Below, one piece after another: positions 23,001 to 38,279 of a DNA stretch of 57,923 bases. This stretch comes from Schoenoplectus triqueter (lineage: Eukaryota > Streptophyta > Magnoliopsida > Poales > Cyperaceae): positions 1 to 57,923 of the forward strand of contig CAXKVV010000683.1 in assembly GCA_964058805.1 (NCBI GenBank). Reading direction: 5' to 3'. Position 1 is the stretch's first letter, and the number at the start of each line of letters is the position of its first letter. The position numbers and the translations under genes are program-made. The notes under the pieces were generated by a model that saw only the letters and a list, made by a program, of their open reading frames with translations, was not told where the DNA came from and searched no databases.

Positions 23001-26000
23001 AGATTTTAACGCATCTTACTTATGTTTTGTGCAATATTAGCGTTATAGAATATTCGTATCAAAGTTTTAATTGGGGAACTTTATAATATGTGTAATTAGG
23101 AGTAATTATATTAATTCGCACGAAATTATATGTAGTGATGCGGCCAAATATCATGAAAATCTCAAAGACCTTGTTTAAACAGCAGTTTTTAATGCATCTT
23201 ACTAATGTTTTGCGCGGAATTAGGATCATAGAATATTCATATCGGAGTTTTAAGAGGACAATCTTATAATAGGCGTAATCAGCAGTAATTATTTTAATTT
23301 GTACGGAATAATGTGCAGTTATGGGGGCAAAATTTTTCATAAACCCAAACAACTTGTTAAAACAGCACTTTTTAATGCATCTTACTTATGCTTTGTGCAA
23401 AATTAGCGTTATAGAGTACTCATATCGAAGTTTTAATTGGAAAACTTTATAATAGTCATAATTAGGTATAGTTATATTAATTTTCACGAAATTATGTGTA
23501 GTTATGAGGGCAAAACTGTTGAGAAATCAAATAACTTTTAAAAATAGCAGTTTCTAATGCATCTTTCTTTTATTTTGTGAAAAATTAGTATCGTAGAATA
23601 TTCATATCACAGTATTACTTGAAAAATCTTATAAAAAACATAGTTAGGGGTAATTATATTAATTTATACGGAATTATGTGCAGTAATGCGGCCAAAAAAA
23701 TTTGGACTGATCAAACAACTTGTTTAAACTGCAGTTTTTAATGCATCTTACTTATGTTTTAAGCAAAATTAGCGCCGTAGAATATATGCATATCGGTGTT
23801 TTAATCAGAAAATCTCACCATGGGCATATTTAGGAGTAATTATATTAATTTATTAGAAATTCTGTGTAGTTATGCTGCCATAATTTTTTGAAAATCCAAA
23901 TTAACTTGTTTTAACAGCTGTTTTTAATGCATCTTACTAGAATTTTGTGAAACATTAGTGTCGTAGAATATTCATATCGGATTTTAAATTGAATAATCTT
24001 ATAATAGGCATAATTAGCAGTAATTGTATTAATTTTCATGAAATTATGTGTCGTTATGAGGCAATAAATGTTAAAAATCTTTAAAAACTTGTTTAAACAG
24101 CACTTTCTAATGTATCTTACTTATGCCTTACGAAAAATTAGTGTCCTATCATATTCATATCGAGGTGTTAGTTTAACAATTTTATAGTAGACACAGTTAG
24201 GGGTAATTATATTAATTCTCTCGAAATTACGCGATGTTTTGATGCAAAAAAAAAATGTTAAAAAATCTTAAACAACCAGTTTAAACAACAGCTTCTAGTG
24301 CATCATACTTGCAGTTTATGCAAAATTAGCGTCACAGAATATTTATATCTAAGTTTTAAATGGACAATCATATAGTAGGCATAATTAATAGTAATTATAT
24401 TAATTTTCATAAAATTATATGTAGTTGCGCGGCCAATAATGTTTAAAAACTCAAACAACTTGTTTAAAAAACTGTTTTCAATGCATCTTATTTATGTTTT
24501 GTGCAAAATTTGTGTCGTACGATGTTCATATCGAAGTGTTAAATGAATGATCTTATAATAGGTATAATTAGGAGTTATTATATTAATTCTCACGAAAGTA
24601 TGCGTAGATTTGAGTCGAAGAATGTTAAAAATCTTAAACAACTTGTTTAAACAGTTGTTTCTTACATATCTCACTTATGTTTTATGAAAAATTAGTGTCG
24701 TAGAATATTCATATCGAAGTGTTAATCGGACAATCTTATATTAGGCATAATTGGGAGTAATTATATTAATTTTCATGAAATTATGTGTCCTTATGCGGCC
24801 GAAGATTTTGAACAACACAAACAATTTGTTTAAACATCTATTTTTAGTGCATCGTACTTATGTCTTGTGCAAAATTAGTATCGTAGAATGTTCATATCGA
24901 TGTTTCAATTGGCTAATATTCTAATAGGTGTAATTAGGAGTAATTATATTAACTTTTACGAAATTATATGTAGCAATGAGGCCAAAAATGTTGAAAAACT
25001 TATCTTTTTTTTAAATAGCAGTTTATAATACATCTTACTCATGTTTTGGGGAAAAATAGTGCCCTAAAATATTCATTTTGAAGTGTTAATTTAACAATCT
25101 TATAATATACATAATTAGGAGTAATTATATTAATTTTCACCAAATTATGTGTTGTTATGCGGCCAAAAGTTTTCGTAAAGCCAAACCACTTGTTTAACCA
25201 GCAGATTTTAACGCATCTTACTTATGTTTTGTGCAATATTAGCGTTATAGAATATTCGTATCAAAGTTTTAATTGGGGAACTTTATAATATGTGTAATTA
25301 GGAGTAATTATATTAATTCGCACGAAATTATATGTAGTGATGCGGCCAAATATCATGAAAATCTCAAAGACCTTGTTTAAACAGCAGTTTTTAATGCATC
25401 TTACTAATGTTTTGCGCGGAATTAGGATCATAGAATATTCATATCGGAGTTTTAAGAGGACAATCTTATAATAGGCGTAATCAGCAGTAATTATTTTAAT
25501 TTGTACGGAATAATGTGCAGTTATGGGGGCAAAATTTTTCATAAACCCAAACAACTTGTTAAAACAGCACTTTTTAATGCATCTTACTTATGCTTTGTGC
25601 AAAATTAGCGTTATAGAGTACTCATATCGAAGTTTTAATTGGAAAACTTTATAATAGTCATAATTAGGTATAGTTATATTAATTTTCACGAAATTATGTG
25701 TAGTTATGAGGGCAAAACTGTTGAGAAATCAAATAACTTTTAAAAATAGCAGTTTCTAATGCATCTTTCTTTTATTTTGTGAAAAATTAGTATCGTAGAA
25801 TATTCATATCACAGTATTACTTGAAAAATCTTATAAAAAACATAGTTAGGGGTAATTATATTAATTTATACGGAATTATGTGCAGTAATGCGGCCAAAAA
25901 AATTTGGACTGATCAAACAACTTGTTTAAACTGCAGTTTTTAATGCATCTTACTTATGTTTTAAGCAAAATTAGCGCCGTAGAATATATGCATATCGGTG

Positions 26001-29000
26001 TTTTAATCAGAAAATCTCACCATGGGCATATTTAGGAGTAATTATATTAATTTATTAGAAATTCTGTGTAGTTATGCTGCCATAATTTTTTGAAAATCCA
26101 AATTAACTTGTTTTAACAGCTGTTTTTAATGCATCTTACTAGAATTTTGTGAAACATTAGTGTCGTAGAATATTCATATCGGATTTTAAATTGAATAATC
26201 TTATAATAGGCATAATTAGCAGTAATTGTATTAATTTTCATGAAATTATGTGTCGTTATGAGGCAATAAATGTTAAAAATCTTTAAAAACTTGTTTAAAC
26301 AGCACTTTCTAATGTATCTTACTTATGCCTTACGAAAAATTAGTGTCCTATCATATTCATATCGAGGTGTTAGTTTAACAATTTTATAGTAGACACAGTT
26401 AGGGGTAATTATATTAATTCTCTCGAAATTACGCGATGTTTTGATGCAAAAAAAAAATGTTAAAAAATCTTAAACAACCAGTTTAAACAACAGCTTCTAG
26501 TGCATCATACTTGCAGTTTATGCAAAATTAGCGTCACAGAATATTTATATCTAAGTTTTAAATGGACAATCATATAGTAGGCATAATTAATAGTAATTAT
26601 ATTAATTTTCATAAAATTATATGTAGTTGCGCGGCCAATAATGTTTAAAAACTCAAACAACTTGTTTAAAAAACTGTTTTCAATGCATCTTATTTATGTT
26701 TTGTGCAAAATTTGTGTCGTACGATGTTCATATCGAAGTGTTAAATGAATGATCTTATAATAGGTATAATTAGGAGTTATTATATTAATTCTCACGAAAG
26801 TATGCGTAGATTTGAGTCGAAGAATGTTAAAAATCTTAAACAACTTGTTTAAACAGTTGTTTCTTACATATCTCACTTATGTTTTATGAAAAATTAGTGT
26901 CGTAGAATATTCATATCGAAGTGTTAATCGGACAATCTTATATTAGGCATAATTGGGAGTAATTATATTAATTTTCATGAAATTATGTGTCCTTATGCGG
27001 CCGAAGATTTTGAACAACACAAACAATTTGTTTAAACATCTATTTTTAGTGCATCGTACTTATGTCTTGTGCAAAATTAGTATCGTAGAATGTTCATATC
27101 GATGTTTCAATTGGCTAATATTCTAATAGGTGTAATTAGGAGTAATTATATTAACTTTTACGAAATTATATGTAGCAATGAGGCCAAAAATGTTGAAAAA
27201 CTTATCTTTTTTTTAAATAGCAGTTTATAATACATCTTACTCATGTTTTGGGGAAAAATAGTGCCCTAAAATATTCATTTTGAAGTGTTAATTTAACAAT
27301 CTTATAATATACATAATTAGGAGTAATTATATTAATTTTCACCAAATTATGTGTTGTTATGCGGCCAAAAGTTTTCGTAAAGCCAAACCACTTGTTTAAC
27401 CAGCAGATTTTAACGCATCTTACTTATGTTTTGTGCAATATTAGCGTTATAGAATATTCGTATCAAAGTTTTAATTGGGGAACTTTATAATATGTGTAAT
27501 TAGGAGTAATTATATTAATTCGCACGAAATTATATGTAGTGATGCGGCCAAATATCATGAAAATCTCAAAGACCTTGTTTAAACAGCAGTTTTTAATGCA
27601 TCTTACTAATGTTTTGCGCGGAATTAGGATCATAGAATATTCATATCGGAGTTTTAAGAGGACAATCTTATAATAGGCGTAATCAGCAGTAATTATTTTA
27701 ATTTGTACGGAATAATGTGCAGTTATGGGGGCAAAATTTTTCATAAACCCAAACAACTTGTTAAAACAGCACTTTTTAATGCATCTTACTTATGCTTTGT
27801 GCAAAATTAGCGTTATAGAGTACTCATATCGAAGTTTTAATTGGAAAACTTTATAATAGTCATAATTAGGTATAGTTATATTAATTTTCACGAAATTATG
27901 TGTAGTTATGAGGGCAAAACTGTTGAGAAATCAAATAACTTTTAAAAATAGCAGTTTCTAATGCATCTTTCTTTTATTTTGTGAAAAATTAGTATCGTAG
28001 AATATTCATATCACAGTATTACTTGAAAAATCTTATAAAAAACATAGTTAGGGGTAATTATATTAATTTATACGGAATTATGTGCAGTAATGCGGCCAAA
28101 AAAATTTGGACTGATCAAACAACTTGTTTAAACTGCAGTTTTTAATGCATCTTACTTATGTTTTAAGCAAAATTAGCGCCGTAGAATATATGCATATCGG
28201 TGTTTTAATCAGAAAATCTCACCATGGGCATATTTAGGAGTAATTATATTAATTTATTAGAAATTCTGTGTAGTTATGCTGCCATAATTTTTTGAAAATC
28301 CAAATTAACTTGTTTTAACAGCTGTTTTTAATGCATCTTACTAGAATTTTGTGAAACATTAGTGTCGTAGAATATTCATATCGGATTTTAAATTGAATAA
28401 TCTTATAATAGGCATAATTAGCAGTAATTGTATTAATTTTCATGAAATTATGTGTCGTTATGAGGCAATAAATGTTAAAAATCTTTAAAAACTTGTTTAA
28501 ACAGCACTTTCTAATGTATCTTACTTATGCCTTACGAAAAATTAGTGTCCTATCATATTCATATCGAGGTGTTAGTTTAACAATTTTATAGTAGACACAG
28601 TTAGGGGTAATTATATTAATTCTCTCGAAATTACGCGATGTTTTGATGCAAAAAAAAAATGTTAAAAAATCTTAAACAACCAGTTTAAACAACAGCTTCT
28701 AGTGCATCATACTTGCAGTTTATGCAAAATTAGCGTCACAGAATATTTATATCTAAGTTTTAAATGGACAATCATATAGTAGGCATAATTAATAGTAATT
28801 ATATTAATTTTCATAAAATTATATGTAGTTGCGCGGCCAATAATGTTTAAAAACTCAAACAACTTGTTTAAAAAACTGTTTTCAATGCATCTTATTTATG
28901 TTTTGTGCAAAATTTGTGTCGTACGATGTTCATATCGAAGTGTTAAATGAATGATCTTATAATAGGTATAATTAGGAGTTATTATATTAATTCTCACGAA

Positions 29001-31670
29001 AGTATGCGTAGATTTGAGTCGAAGAATGTTAAAAATCTTAAACAACTTGTTTAAACAGTTGTTTCTTACATATCTCACTTATGTTTTATGAAAAATTAGT
29101 GTCGTAGAATATTCATATCGAAGTGTTAATCGGACAATCTTATATTAGGCATAATTGGGAGTAATTATATTAATTTTCATGAAATTATGTGTCCTTATGC
29201 GGCCGAAGATTTTGAACAACACAAACAATTTGTTTAAACATCTATTTTTAGTGCATCGTACTTATGTCTTGTGCAAAATTAGTATCGTAGAATGTTCATA
29301 TCGATGTTTCAATTGGCTAATATTCTAATAGGTGTAATTAGGAGTAATTATATTAACTTTTACGAAATTATATGTAGCAATGAGGCCAAAAATGTTGAAA
29401 AACTTATCTTTTTTTTAAATAGCAGTTTATAATACATCTTACTCATGTTTTGGGGAAAAATAGTGCCCTAAAATATTCATTTTGAAGTGTTAATTTAACA
29501 ATCTTATAATATACATAATTAGGAGTAATTATATTAATTTTCACCAAATTATGTGTTGTTATGCGGCCAAAAGTTTTCGTAAAGCCAAACCACTTGTTTA
29601 ACCAGCAGATTTTAACGCATCTTACTTATGTTTTGTGCAATATTAGCGTTATAGAATATTCGTATCAAAGTTTTAATTGGGGAACTTTATAATATGTGTA
29701 ATTAGGAGTAATTATATTAATTCGCACGAAATTATATGTAGTGATGCGGCCAAATATCATGAAAATCTCAAAGACCTTGTTTAAACAGCAGTTTTTAATG
29801 CATCTTACTAATGTTTTGCGCGGAATTAGGATCATAGAATATTCATATCGGAGTTTTAAGAGGACAATCTTATAATAGGCGTAATCAGCAGTAATTATTT
29901 TAATTTGTACGGAATAATGTGCAGTTATGGGGGCAAAATTTTTCATAAACCCAAACAACTTGTTAAAACAGCACTTTTTAATGCATCTTACTTATGCTTT
30001 GTGCAAAATTAGCGTTATAGAGTACTCATATCGAAGTTTTAATTGGAAAACTTTATAATAGTCATAATTAGGTATAGTTATATTAATTTTCACGAAATTA
30101 TGTGTAGTTATGAGGGCAAAACTGTTGAGAAATCAAATAACTTTTAAAAATAGCAGTTTCTAATGCATCTTTCTTTTATTTTGTGAAAAATTAGTATCGT
30201 AGAATATTCATATCACAGTATTACTTGAAAAATCTTATAAAAAACATAGTTAGGGGTAATTATATTAATTTATACGGAATTATGTGCAGTAATGCGGCCA
30301 AAAAAATTTGGACTGATCAAACAACTTGTTTAAACTGCAGTTTTTAATGCATCTTACTTATGTTTTAAGCAAAATTAGCGCCGTAGAATATATGCATATC
30401 GGTGTTTTAATCAGAAAATCTCACCATGGGCATATTTAGGAGTAATTATATTAATTTATTAGAAATTCTGTGTAGTTATGCTGCCATAATTTTTTGAAAA
30501 TCCAAATTAACTTGTTTTAACAGCTGTTTTTAATGCATCTTACTAGAATTTTGTGAAACATTAGTGTCGTAGAATATTCATATCGGATTTTAAATTGAAT
30601 AATCTTATAATAGGCATAATTAGCAGTAATTGTATTAATTTTCATGAAATTATGTGTCGTTATGAGGCAATAAATGTTAAAAATCTTTAAAAACTTGTTT
30701 AAACAGCACTTTCTAATGTATCTTACTTATGCCTTACGAAAAATTAGTGTCCTATCATATTCATATCGAGGTGTTAGTTTAACAATTTTATAGTAGACAC
30801 AGTTAGGGGTAATTATATTAATTCTCTCGAAATTACGCGATGTTTTGATGCAAAAAAAAAATGTTAAAAAATCTTAAACAACCAGTTTAAACAACAGCTT
30901 CTAGTGCATCATACTTGCAGTTTATGCAAAATTAGCGTCACAGAATATTTATATCTAAGTTTTAAATGGACAATCATATAGTAGGCATAATTAATAGTAA
31001 TTATATTAATTTTCATAAAATTATATGTAGTTGCGCGGCCAATAATGTTTAAAAACTCAAACAACTTGTTTAAAAAACTGTTTTCAATGCATCTTATTTA
31101 TGTTTTGTGCAAAATTTGTGTCGTACGATGTTCATATCGAAGTGTTAAATGAATGATCTTATAATAGGTATAATTAGGAGTTATTATATTAATTCTCACG
31201 AAAGTATGCGTAGATTTGAGTCGAAGAATGTTAAAAATCTTAAACAACTTGTTTAAACAGTTGTTTCTTACATATCTCACTTATGTTTTATGAAAAATTA
31301 GTGTCGTAGAATATTCATATCGAAGTGTTAATCGGACAATCTTATATTAGGCATAATTGGGAGTAATTATATTAATTTTCATGAAATTATGTGTCCTTAT
31401 GCGGCCGAAGATTTTGAACAACACAAACAATTTGTTTAAACATCTATTTTTAGTGCATCGTACTTATGTCTTGTGCAAAATTAGTATCGTAGAATGTTCA
31501 TATCGATGTTTCAATTGGCTAATATTCTAATAGGTGTAATTAGGAGTAATTATATTAACTTTTACGAAATTATATGTAGCAATGAGGCCAAAAATGTTGA
31601 AAAACTTATCTTTTTTTTAAATAGCAGTTTATAATACATCTTACTCATGTTTTGGGGAAAAATAGTGCCC
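14055..31670. repeat. HOR units 2-9, first sequence type
   Basis: All eight units are 2,202 bp and share AAAAGTTTTCG in monomer 1. Units 2, 3 and 5-9 have AACTTTTAAAAATAG in monomer 4/5; unit 4 alone has AACTATTTAAAATAG (about 19131). They are otherwise indistinguishable by eye. Confidence 0.9.
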
Positions 31671-34600
31671 TAAAATATTCATTTTGAAGTGTTAATTTAA
31701 CAATCTTATAATATACATAATTAGGAGTAATTATATTAATTTTCACCAAATTATGTGTTGTTATGCGGCCAAAAATTTTTCGTAAAGCCAAACCACTTGT
31801 TTAACCAGCAGATTTTAACGCATCTTACTTATGTTTTGTGCAATATTAGCGTTATAGAATATTCGTATCAAAGTTTTAATTGGGGAACTTTATAATATGT
31901 GTAATTAGGAGTAATTATATTAATTCGCACGAAATTATATGTAGTGATGCGGCCAAATATCATGAAAATCTCAAAGACCTTGTTTAAACAGCAGTTTTTA
32001 ATGCATCTTACTAATGTTTTGCGCGGAATTAGGATCATAGAATATTCATATCGGAGTTTTAAGAGGACAATCTTATAATAGGCGTAATCAGCAGTAATTA
32101 TTTTAATTTGTACGGAATAATGTGCAGTTATGGGGGCAAAATTTTTCATAAACCCAAACAACTTGTTAAAACAGCACTTTTTAATGCATCTTACTTATGC
32201 TTTGTGCAAAATTAGCGTTATAGAGTACTCATATCGAAGTTTTAATTGGAAAACTTTATAATAGTCATAATTAGGTATAGTTATATTAATTTTCACGAAA
32301 TTATGTGTAGTTATGAGGGCAAAACTGTTGAGAAATCAAATAACTTTTTAAAATAGCAGTTTCTAATGCATCTTTCTTTTATTTTGTGAAAAATTAGTAT
32401 CGTAGAATATTCATATCACAGTATTACTTGAAAAATCTTATAAAAAACATAGTTAGGGGTAATTATATTAATTTATACGGAATTATGTGCAGTAATGCGG
32501 CCAAAAAAATTTGGACTGATCAAACAACTTGTTTAAACTGCAGTTTTTAATGCATCTTACTTATGTTTTAAGCAAAATTAGCGCCGTAGAATATATGCAT
32601 ATCGGTGTTTTAATCAGAAAATCTCACCATGGGCATATTTAGGAGTAATTATATTAATTTATTAGAAATTCTGTGTAGTTATGCTGCCATAATTTTTTGA
32701 AAATCCAAATTAACTTGTTTTAACAGCTGTTTTTAATGCATCTTACTAGAATTTTGTGAAACATTAGTGTCGTAGAATATTCATATCGGATTTTAAATTG
32801 AATAATCTTATAATAGGCATAATTAGCAGTAATTGTATTAATTTTCATGAAATTATGTGTCGTTATGAGGCAATAAATGTTAAAAATCTTTAAAAACTTG
32901 TTTAAACAGCACTTTCTAATGTATCTTACTTATGCCTTACGAAAAATTAGTGTCCTATCATATTCATATCGAGGTGTTAGTTTAACAATTTTATAGTAGA
33001 CACAGTTAGGGGTAATTATATTAATTCTCTCGAAATTACGCGATGTTTTGATGCAAAAAAAAAATGTTAAAAAATCTTAAACAACCAGTTTAAACAACAG
33101 CTTCTAGTGCATCATACTTGCAGTTTATGCAAAATTAGCGTCACAGAATATTTATATCTAAGTTTTAAATGGACAATCATATAGTAGGCATAATTAATAG
33201 TAATTATATTAATTTTCATAAAATTATATGTAGTTGCGCGGCCAATAATGTTTAAAAACTCAAACAACTTGTTTAAAAAACTGTTTTCAATGCATCTTAT
33301 TTATGTTTTGTGCAAAATTTGTGTCGTACGATGTTCATATCGAAGTGTTAAATGAATGATCTTATAATAGGTATAATTAGGAGTTATTATATTAATTCTC
33401 ACGAAAGTATGCGTAGATTTGAGTCGAAGAATGTTAAAAATCTTAAACAACTTGTTTAAACAGTTGTTTCTTACATATCTCACTTATGTTTTATGAAAAA
33501 TTAGTGTCGTAGAATATTCATATCGAAGTGTTAATCGGACAATCTTATATTAGGCATAATTGGGAGTAATTATATTAATTTTCATGAAATTATGTGTCCT
33601 TATGCGGCCGAAGATTTTGAACAACACAAACAATTTGTTTAAACATCTATTTTTAGTGCATCGTACTTATGTCTTGTGCAAAATTAGTATCGTAGAATGT
33701 TCATATCGATGTTTCAATTGGCTAATATTCTAATAGGTGTAATTAGGAGTAATTATATTAACTTTTACGAAATTATATGTAGCAATGAGGCCAAAAATGT
33801 TGAAAAACTTATCTTTTTTTTAAATAGCAGTTTATAATACATCTTACTCATGTTTTGGGGAAAAATAGTGCCCTAAAATATTCATTTTGAAGTGTTAATT
33901 TAACAATCTTATAATATACATAATTAGGAGTAATTATATTAATTTTCACCAAATTATGTGTTGTTATGCGGCCAAAAATTTTTCGTAAAGCCAAACCACT
34001 TGTTTAACCAGCAGATTTTAACGCATCTTACTTATGTTTTGTGCAATATTAGCGTTATAGAATATTCGTATCAAAGTTTTAATTGGGGAACTTTATAATA
34101 TGTGTAATTAGGAGTAATTATATTAATTCGCACGAAATTATATGTAGTGATGCGGCCAAATATCATGAAAATCTCAAAGACCTTGTTTAAACAGCAGTTT
34201 TTAATGCATCTTACTAATGTTTTGCGCGGAATTAGGATCATAGAATATTCATATCGGAGTTTTAAGAGGACAATCTTATAATAGGCGTAATCAGCAGTAA
34301 TTATTTTAATTTGTACGGAATAATGTGCAGTTATGGGGGCAAAATTTTTCATAAACCCAAACAACTTGTTAAAACAGCACTTTTTAATGCATCTTACTTA
34401 TGCTTTGTGCAAAATTAGCGTTATAGAGTACTCATATCGAAGTTTTAATTGGAAAACTTTATAATAGTCATAATTAGGTATAGTTATATTAATTTTCACG
34501 AAATTATGTGTAGTTATGAGGGCAAAACTGTTGAGAAATCAAATAACTTTTTAAAATAGCAGTTTCTAATGCATCTTTCTTTTATTTTGTGAAAAATTAG

Positions 34601-37600
34601 TATCGTAGAATATTCATATCACAGTATTACTTGAAAAATCTTATAAAAAACATAGTTAGGGGTAATTATATTAATTTATACGGAATTATGTGCAGTAATG
34701 CGGCCAAAAAAATTTGGACTGATCAAACAACTTGTTTAAACTGCAGTTTTTAATGCATCTTACTTATGTTTTAAGCAAAATTAGCGCCGTAGAATATATG
34801 CATATCGGTGTTTTAATCAGAAAATCTCACCATGGGCATATTTAGGAGTAATTATATTAATTTATTAGAAATTCTGTGTAGTTATGCTGCCATAATTTTT
34901 TGAAAATCCAAATTAACTTGTTTTAACAGCTGTTTTTAATGCATCTTACTAGAATTTTGTGAAACATTAGTGTCGTAGAATATTCATATCGGATTTTAAA
35001 TTGAATAATCTTATAATAGGCATAATTAGCAGTAATTGTATTAATTTTCATGAAATTATGTGTCGTTATGAGGCAATAAATGTTAAAAATCTTTAAAAAC
35101 TTGTTTAAACAGCACTTTCTAATGTATCTTACTTATGCCTTACGAAAAATTAGTGTCCTATCATATTCATATCGAGGTGTTAGTTTAACAATTTTATAGT
35201 AGACACAGTTAGGGGTAATTATATTAATTCTCTCGAAATTACGCGATGTTTTGATGCAAAAAAAAAATGTTAAAAAATCTTAAACAACCAGTTTAAACAA
35301 CAGCTTCTAGTGCATCATACTTGCAGTTTATGCAAAATTAGCGTCACAGAATATTTATATCTAAGTTTTAAATGGACAATCATATAGTAGGCATAATTAA
35401 TAGTAATTATATTAATTTTCATAAAATTATATGTAGTTGCGCGGCCAATAATGTTTAAAAACTCAAACAACTTGTTTAAAAAACTGTTTTCAATGCATCT
35501 TATTTATGTTTTGTGCAAAATTTGTGTCGTACGATGTTCATATCGAAGTGTTAAATGAATGATCTTATAATAGGTATAATTAGGAGTTATTATATTAATT
35601 CTCACGAAAGTATGCGTAGATTTGAGTCGAAGAATGTTAAAAATCTTAAACAACTTGTTTAAACAGTTGTTTCTTACATATCTCACTTATGTTTTATGAA
35701 AAATTAGTGTCGTAGAATATTCATATCGAAGTGTTAATCGGACAATCTTATATTAGGCATAATTGGGAGTAATTATATTAATTTTCATGAAATTATGTGT
35801 CCTTATGCGGCCGAAGATTTTGAACAACACAAACAATTTGTTTAAACATCTATTTTTAGTGCATCGTACTTATGTCTTGTGCAAAATTAGTATCGTAGAA
35901 TGTTCATATCGATGTTTCAATTGGCTAATATTCTAATAGGTGTAATTAGGAGTAATTATATTAACTTTTACGAAATTATATGTAGCAATGAGGCCAAAAA
36001 TGTTGAAAAACTTATCTTTTTTTTAAATAGCAGTTTATAATACATCTTACTCATGTTTTGGGGAAAAATAGTGCCCTAAAATATTCATTTTGAAGTGTTA
36101 ATTTAACAATCTTATAATATACATAATTAGGAGTAATTATATTAATTTTCACCAAATTATGTGTTGTTATGCGGCCAAAAATTTTTCGTAAAGCCAAACC
36201 ACTTGTTTAACCAGCAGATTTTAACGCATCTTACTTATGTTTTGTGCAATATTAGCGTTATAGAATATTCGTATCAAAGTTTTAATTGGGGAACTTTATA
36301 ATATGTGTAATTAGGAGTAATTATATTAATTCGCACGAAATTATATGTAGTGATGCGGCCAAATATCATGAAAATCTCAAAGACCTTGTTTAAACAGCAG
36401 TTTTTAATGCATCTTACTAATGTTTTGCGCGGAATTAGGATCATAGAATATTCATATCGGAGTTTTAAGAGGACAATCTTATAATAGGCGTAATCAGCAG
36501 TAATTATTTTAATTTGTACGGAATAATGTGCAGTTATGGGGGCAAAATTTTTCATAAACCCAAACAACTTGTTAAAACAGCACTTTTTAATGCATCTTAC
36601 TTATGCTTTGTGCAAAATTAGCGTTATAGAGTACTCATATCGAAGTTTTAATTGGAAAACTTTATAATAGTCATAATTAGGTATAGTTATATTAATTTTC
36701 ACGAAATTATGTGTAGTTATGAGGGCAAAACTGTTGAGAAATCAAATAACTTTTTAAAATAGCAGTTTCTAATGCATCTTTCTTTTATTTTGTGAAAAAT
36801 TAGTATCGTAGAATATTCATATCACAGTATTACTTGAAAAATCTTATAAAAAACATAGTTAGGGGTAATTATATTAATTTATACGGAATTATGTGCAGTA
36901 ATGCGGCCAAAAAAATTTGGACTGATCAAACAACTTGTTTAAACTGCAGTTTTTAATGCATCTTACTTATGTTTTAAGCAAAATTAGCGCCGTAGAATAT
37001 ATGCATATCGGTGTTTTAATCAGAAAATCTCACCATGGGCATATTTAGGAGTAATTATATTAATTTATTAGAAATTCTGTGTAGTTATGCTGCCATAATT
37101 TTTTGAAAATCCAAATTAACTTGTTTTAACAGCTGTTTTTAATGCATCTTACTAGAATTTTGTGAAACATTAGTGTCGTAGAATATTCATATCGGATTTT
37201 AAATTGAATAATCTTATAATAGGCATAATTAGCAGTAATTGTATTAATTTTCATGAAATTATGTGTCGTTATGAGGCAATAAATGTTAAAAATCTTTAAA
37301 AACTTGTTTAAACAGCACTTTCTAATGTATCTTACTTATGCCTTACGAAAAATTAGTGTCCTATCATATTCATATCGAGGTGTTAGTTTAACAATTTTAT
37401 AGTAGACACAGTTAGGGGTAATTATATTAATTCTCTCGAAATTACGCGATGTTTTGATGCAAAAAAAAAATGTTAAAAAATCTTAAACAACCAGTTTAAA
37501 CAACAGCTTCTAGTGCATCATACTTGCAGTTTATGCAAAATTAGCGTCACAGAATATTTATATCTAAGTTTTAAATGGACAATCATATAGTAGGCATAAT

Positions 37601-38279
37601 TAATAGTAATTATATTAATTTTCATAAAATTATATGTAGTTGCGCGGCCAATAATGTTTAAAAACTCAAACAACTTGTTTAAAAAACTGTTTTCAATGCA
37701 TCTTATTTATGTTTTGTGCAAAATTTGTGTCGTACGATGTTCATATCGAAGTGTTAAATGAATGATCTTATAATAGGTATAATTAGGAGTTATTATATTA
37801 ATTCTCACGAAAGTATGCGTAGATTTGAGTCGAAGAATGTTAAAAATCTTAAACAACTTGTTTAAACAGTTGTTTCTTACATATCTCACTTATGTTTTAT
37901 GAAAAATTAGTGTCGTAGAATATTCATATCGAAGTGTTAATCGGACAATCTTATATTAGGCATAATTGGGAGTAATTATATTAATTTTCATGAAATTATG
38001 TGTCCTTATGCGGCCGAAGATTTTGAACAACACAAACAATTTGTTTAAACATCTATTTTTAGTGCATCGTACTTATGTCTTGTGCAAAATTAGTATCGTA
38101 GAATGTTCATATCGATGTTTCAATTGGCTAATATTCTAATAGGTGTAATTAGGAGTAATTATATTAACTTTTACGAAATTATATGTAGCAATGAGGCCAA
38201 AAATGTTGAAAAACTTATCTTTTTTTTAAATAGCAGTTTATAATACATCTTACTCATGTTTTGGGGAAAAATAGTGCCC
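31671..38279. repeat. HOR units 10-12, second sequence type
   Basis: These units, and unit 13, share two linked changes not in units 2-9: AAAAATTTTTCG (one base longer) in monomer 1, and AACTTTTTAAAATAG in monomer 4/5. The latter is also found in unit 1. The block shows a local amplification of one unit type. Confidence 0.9.
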
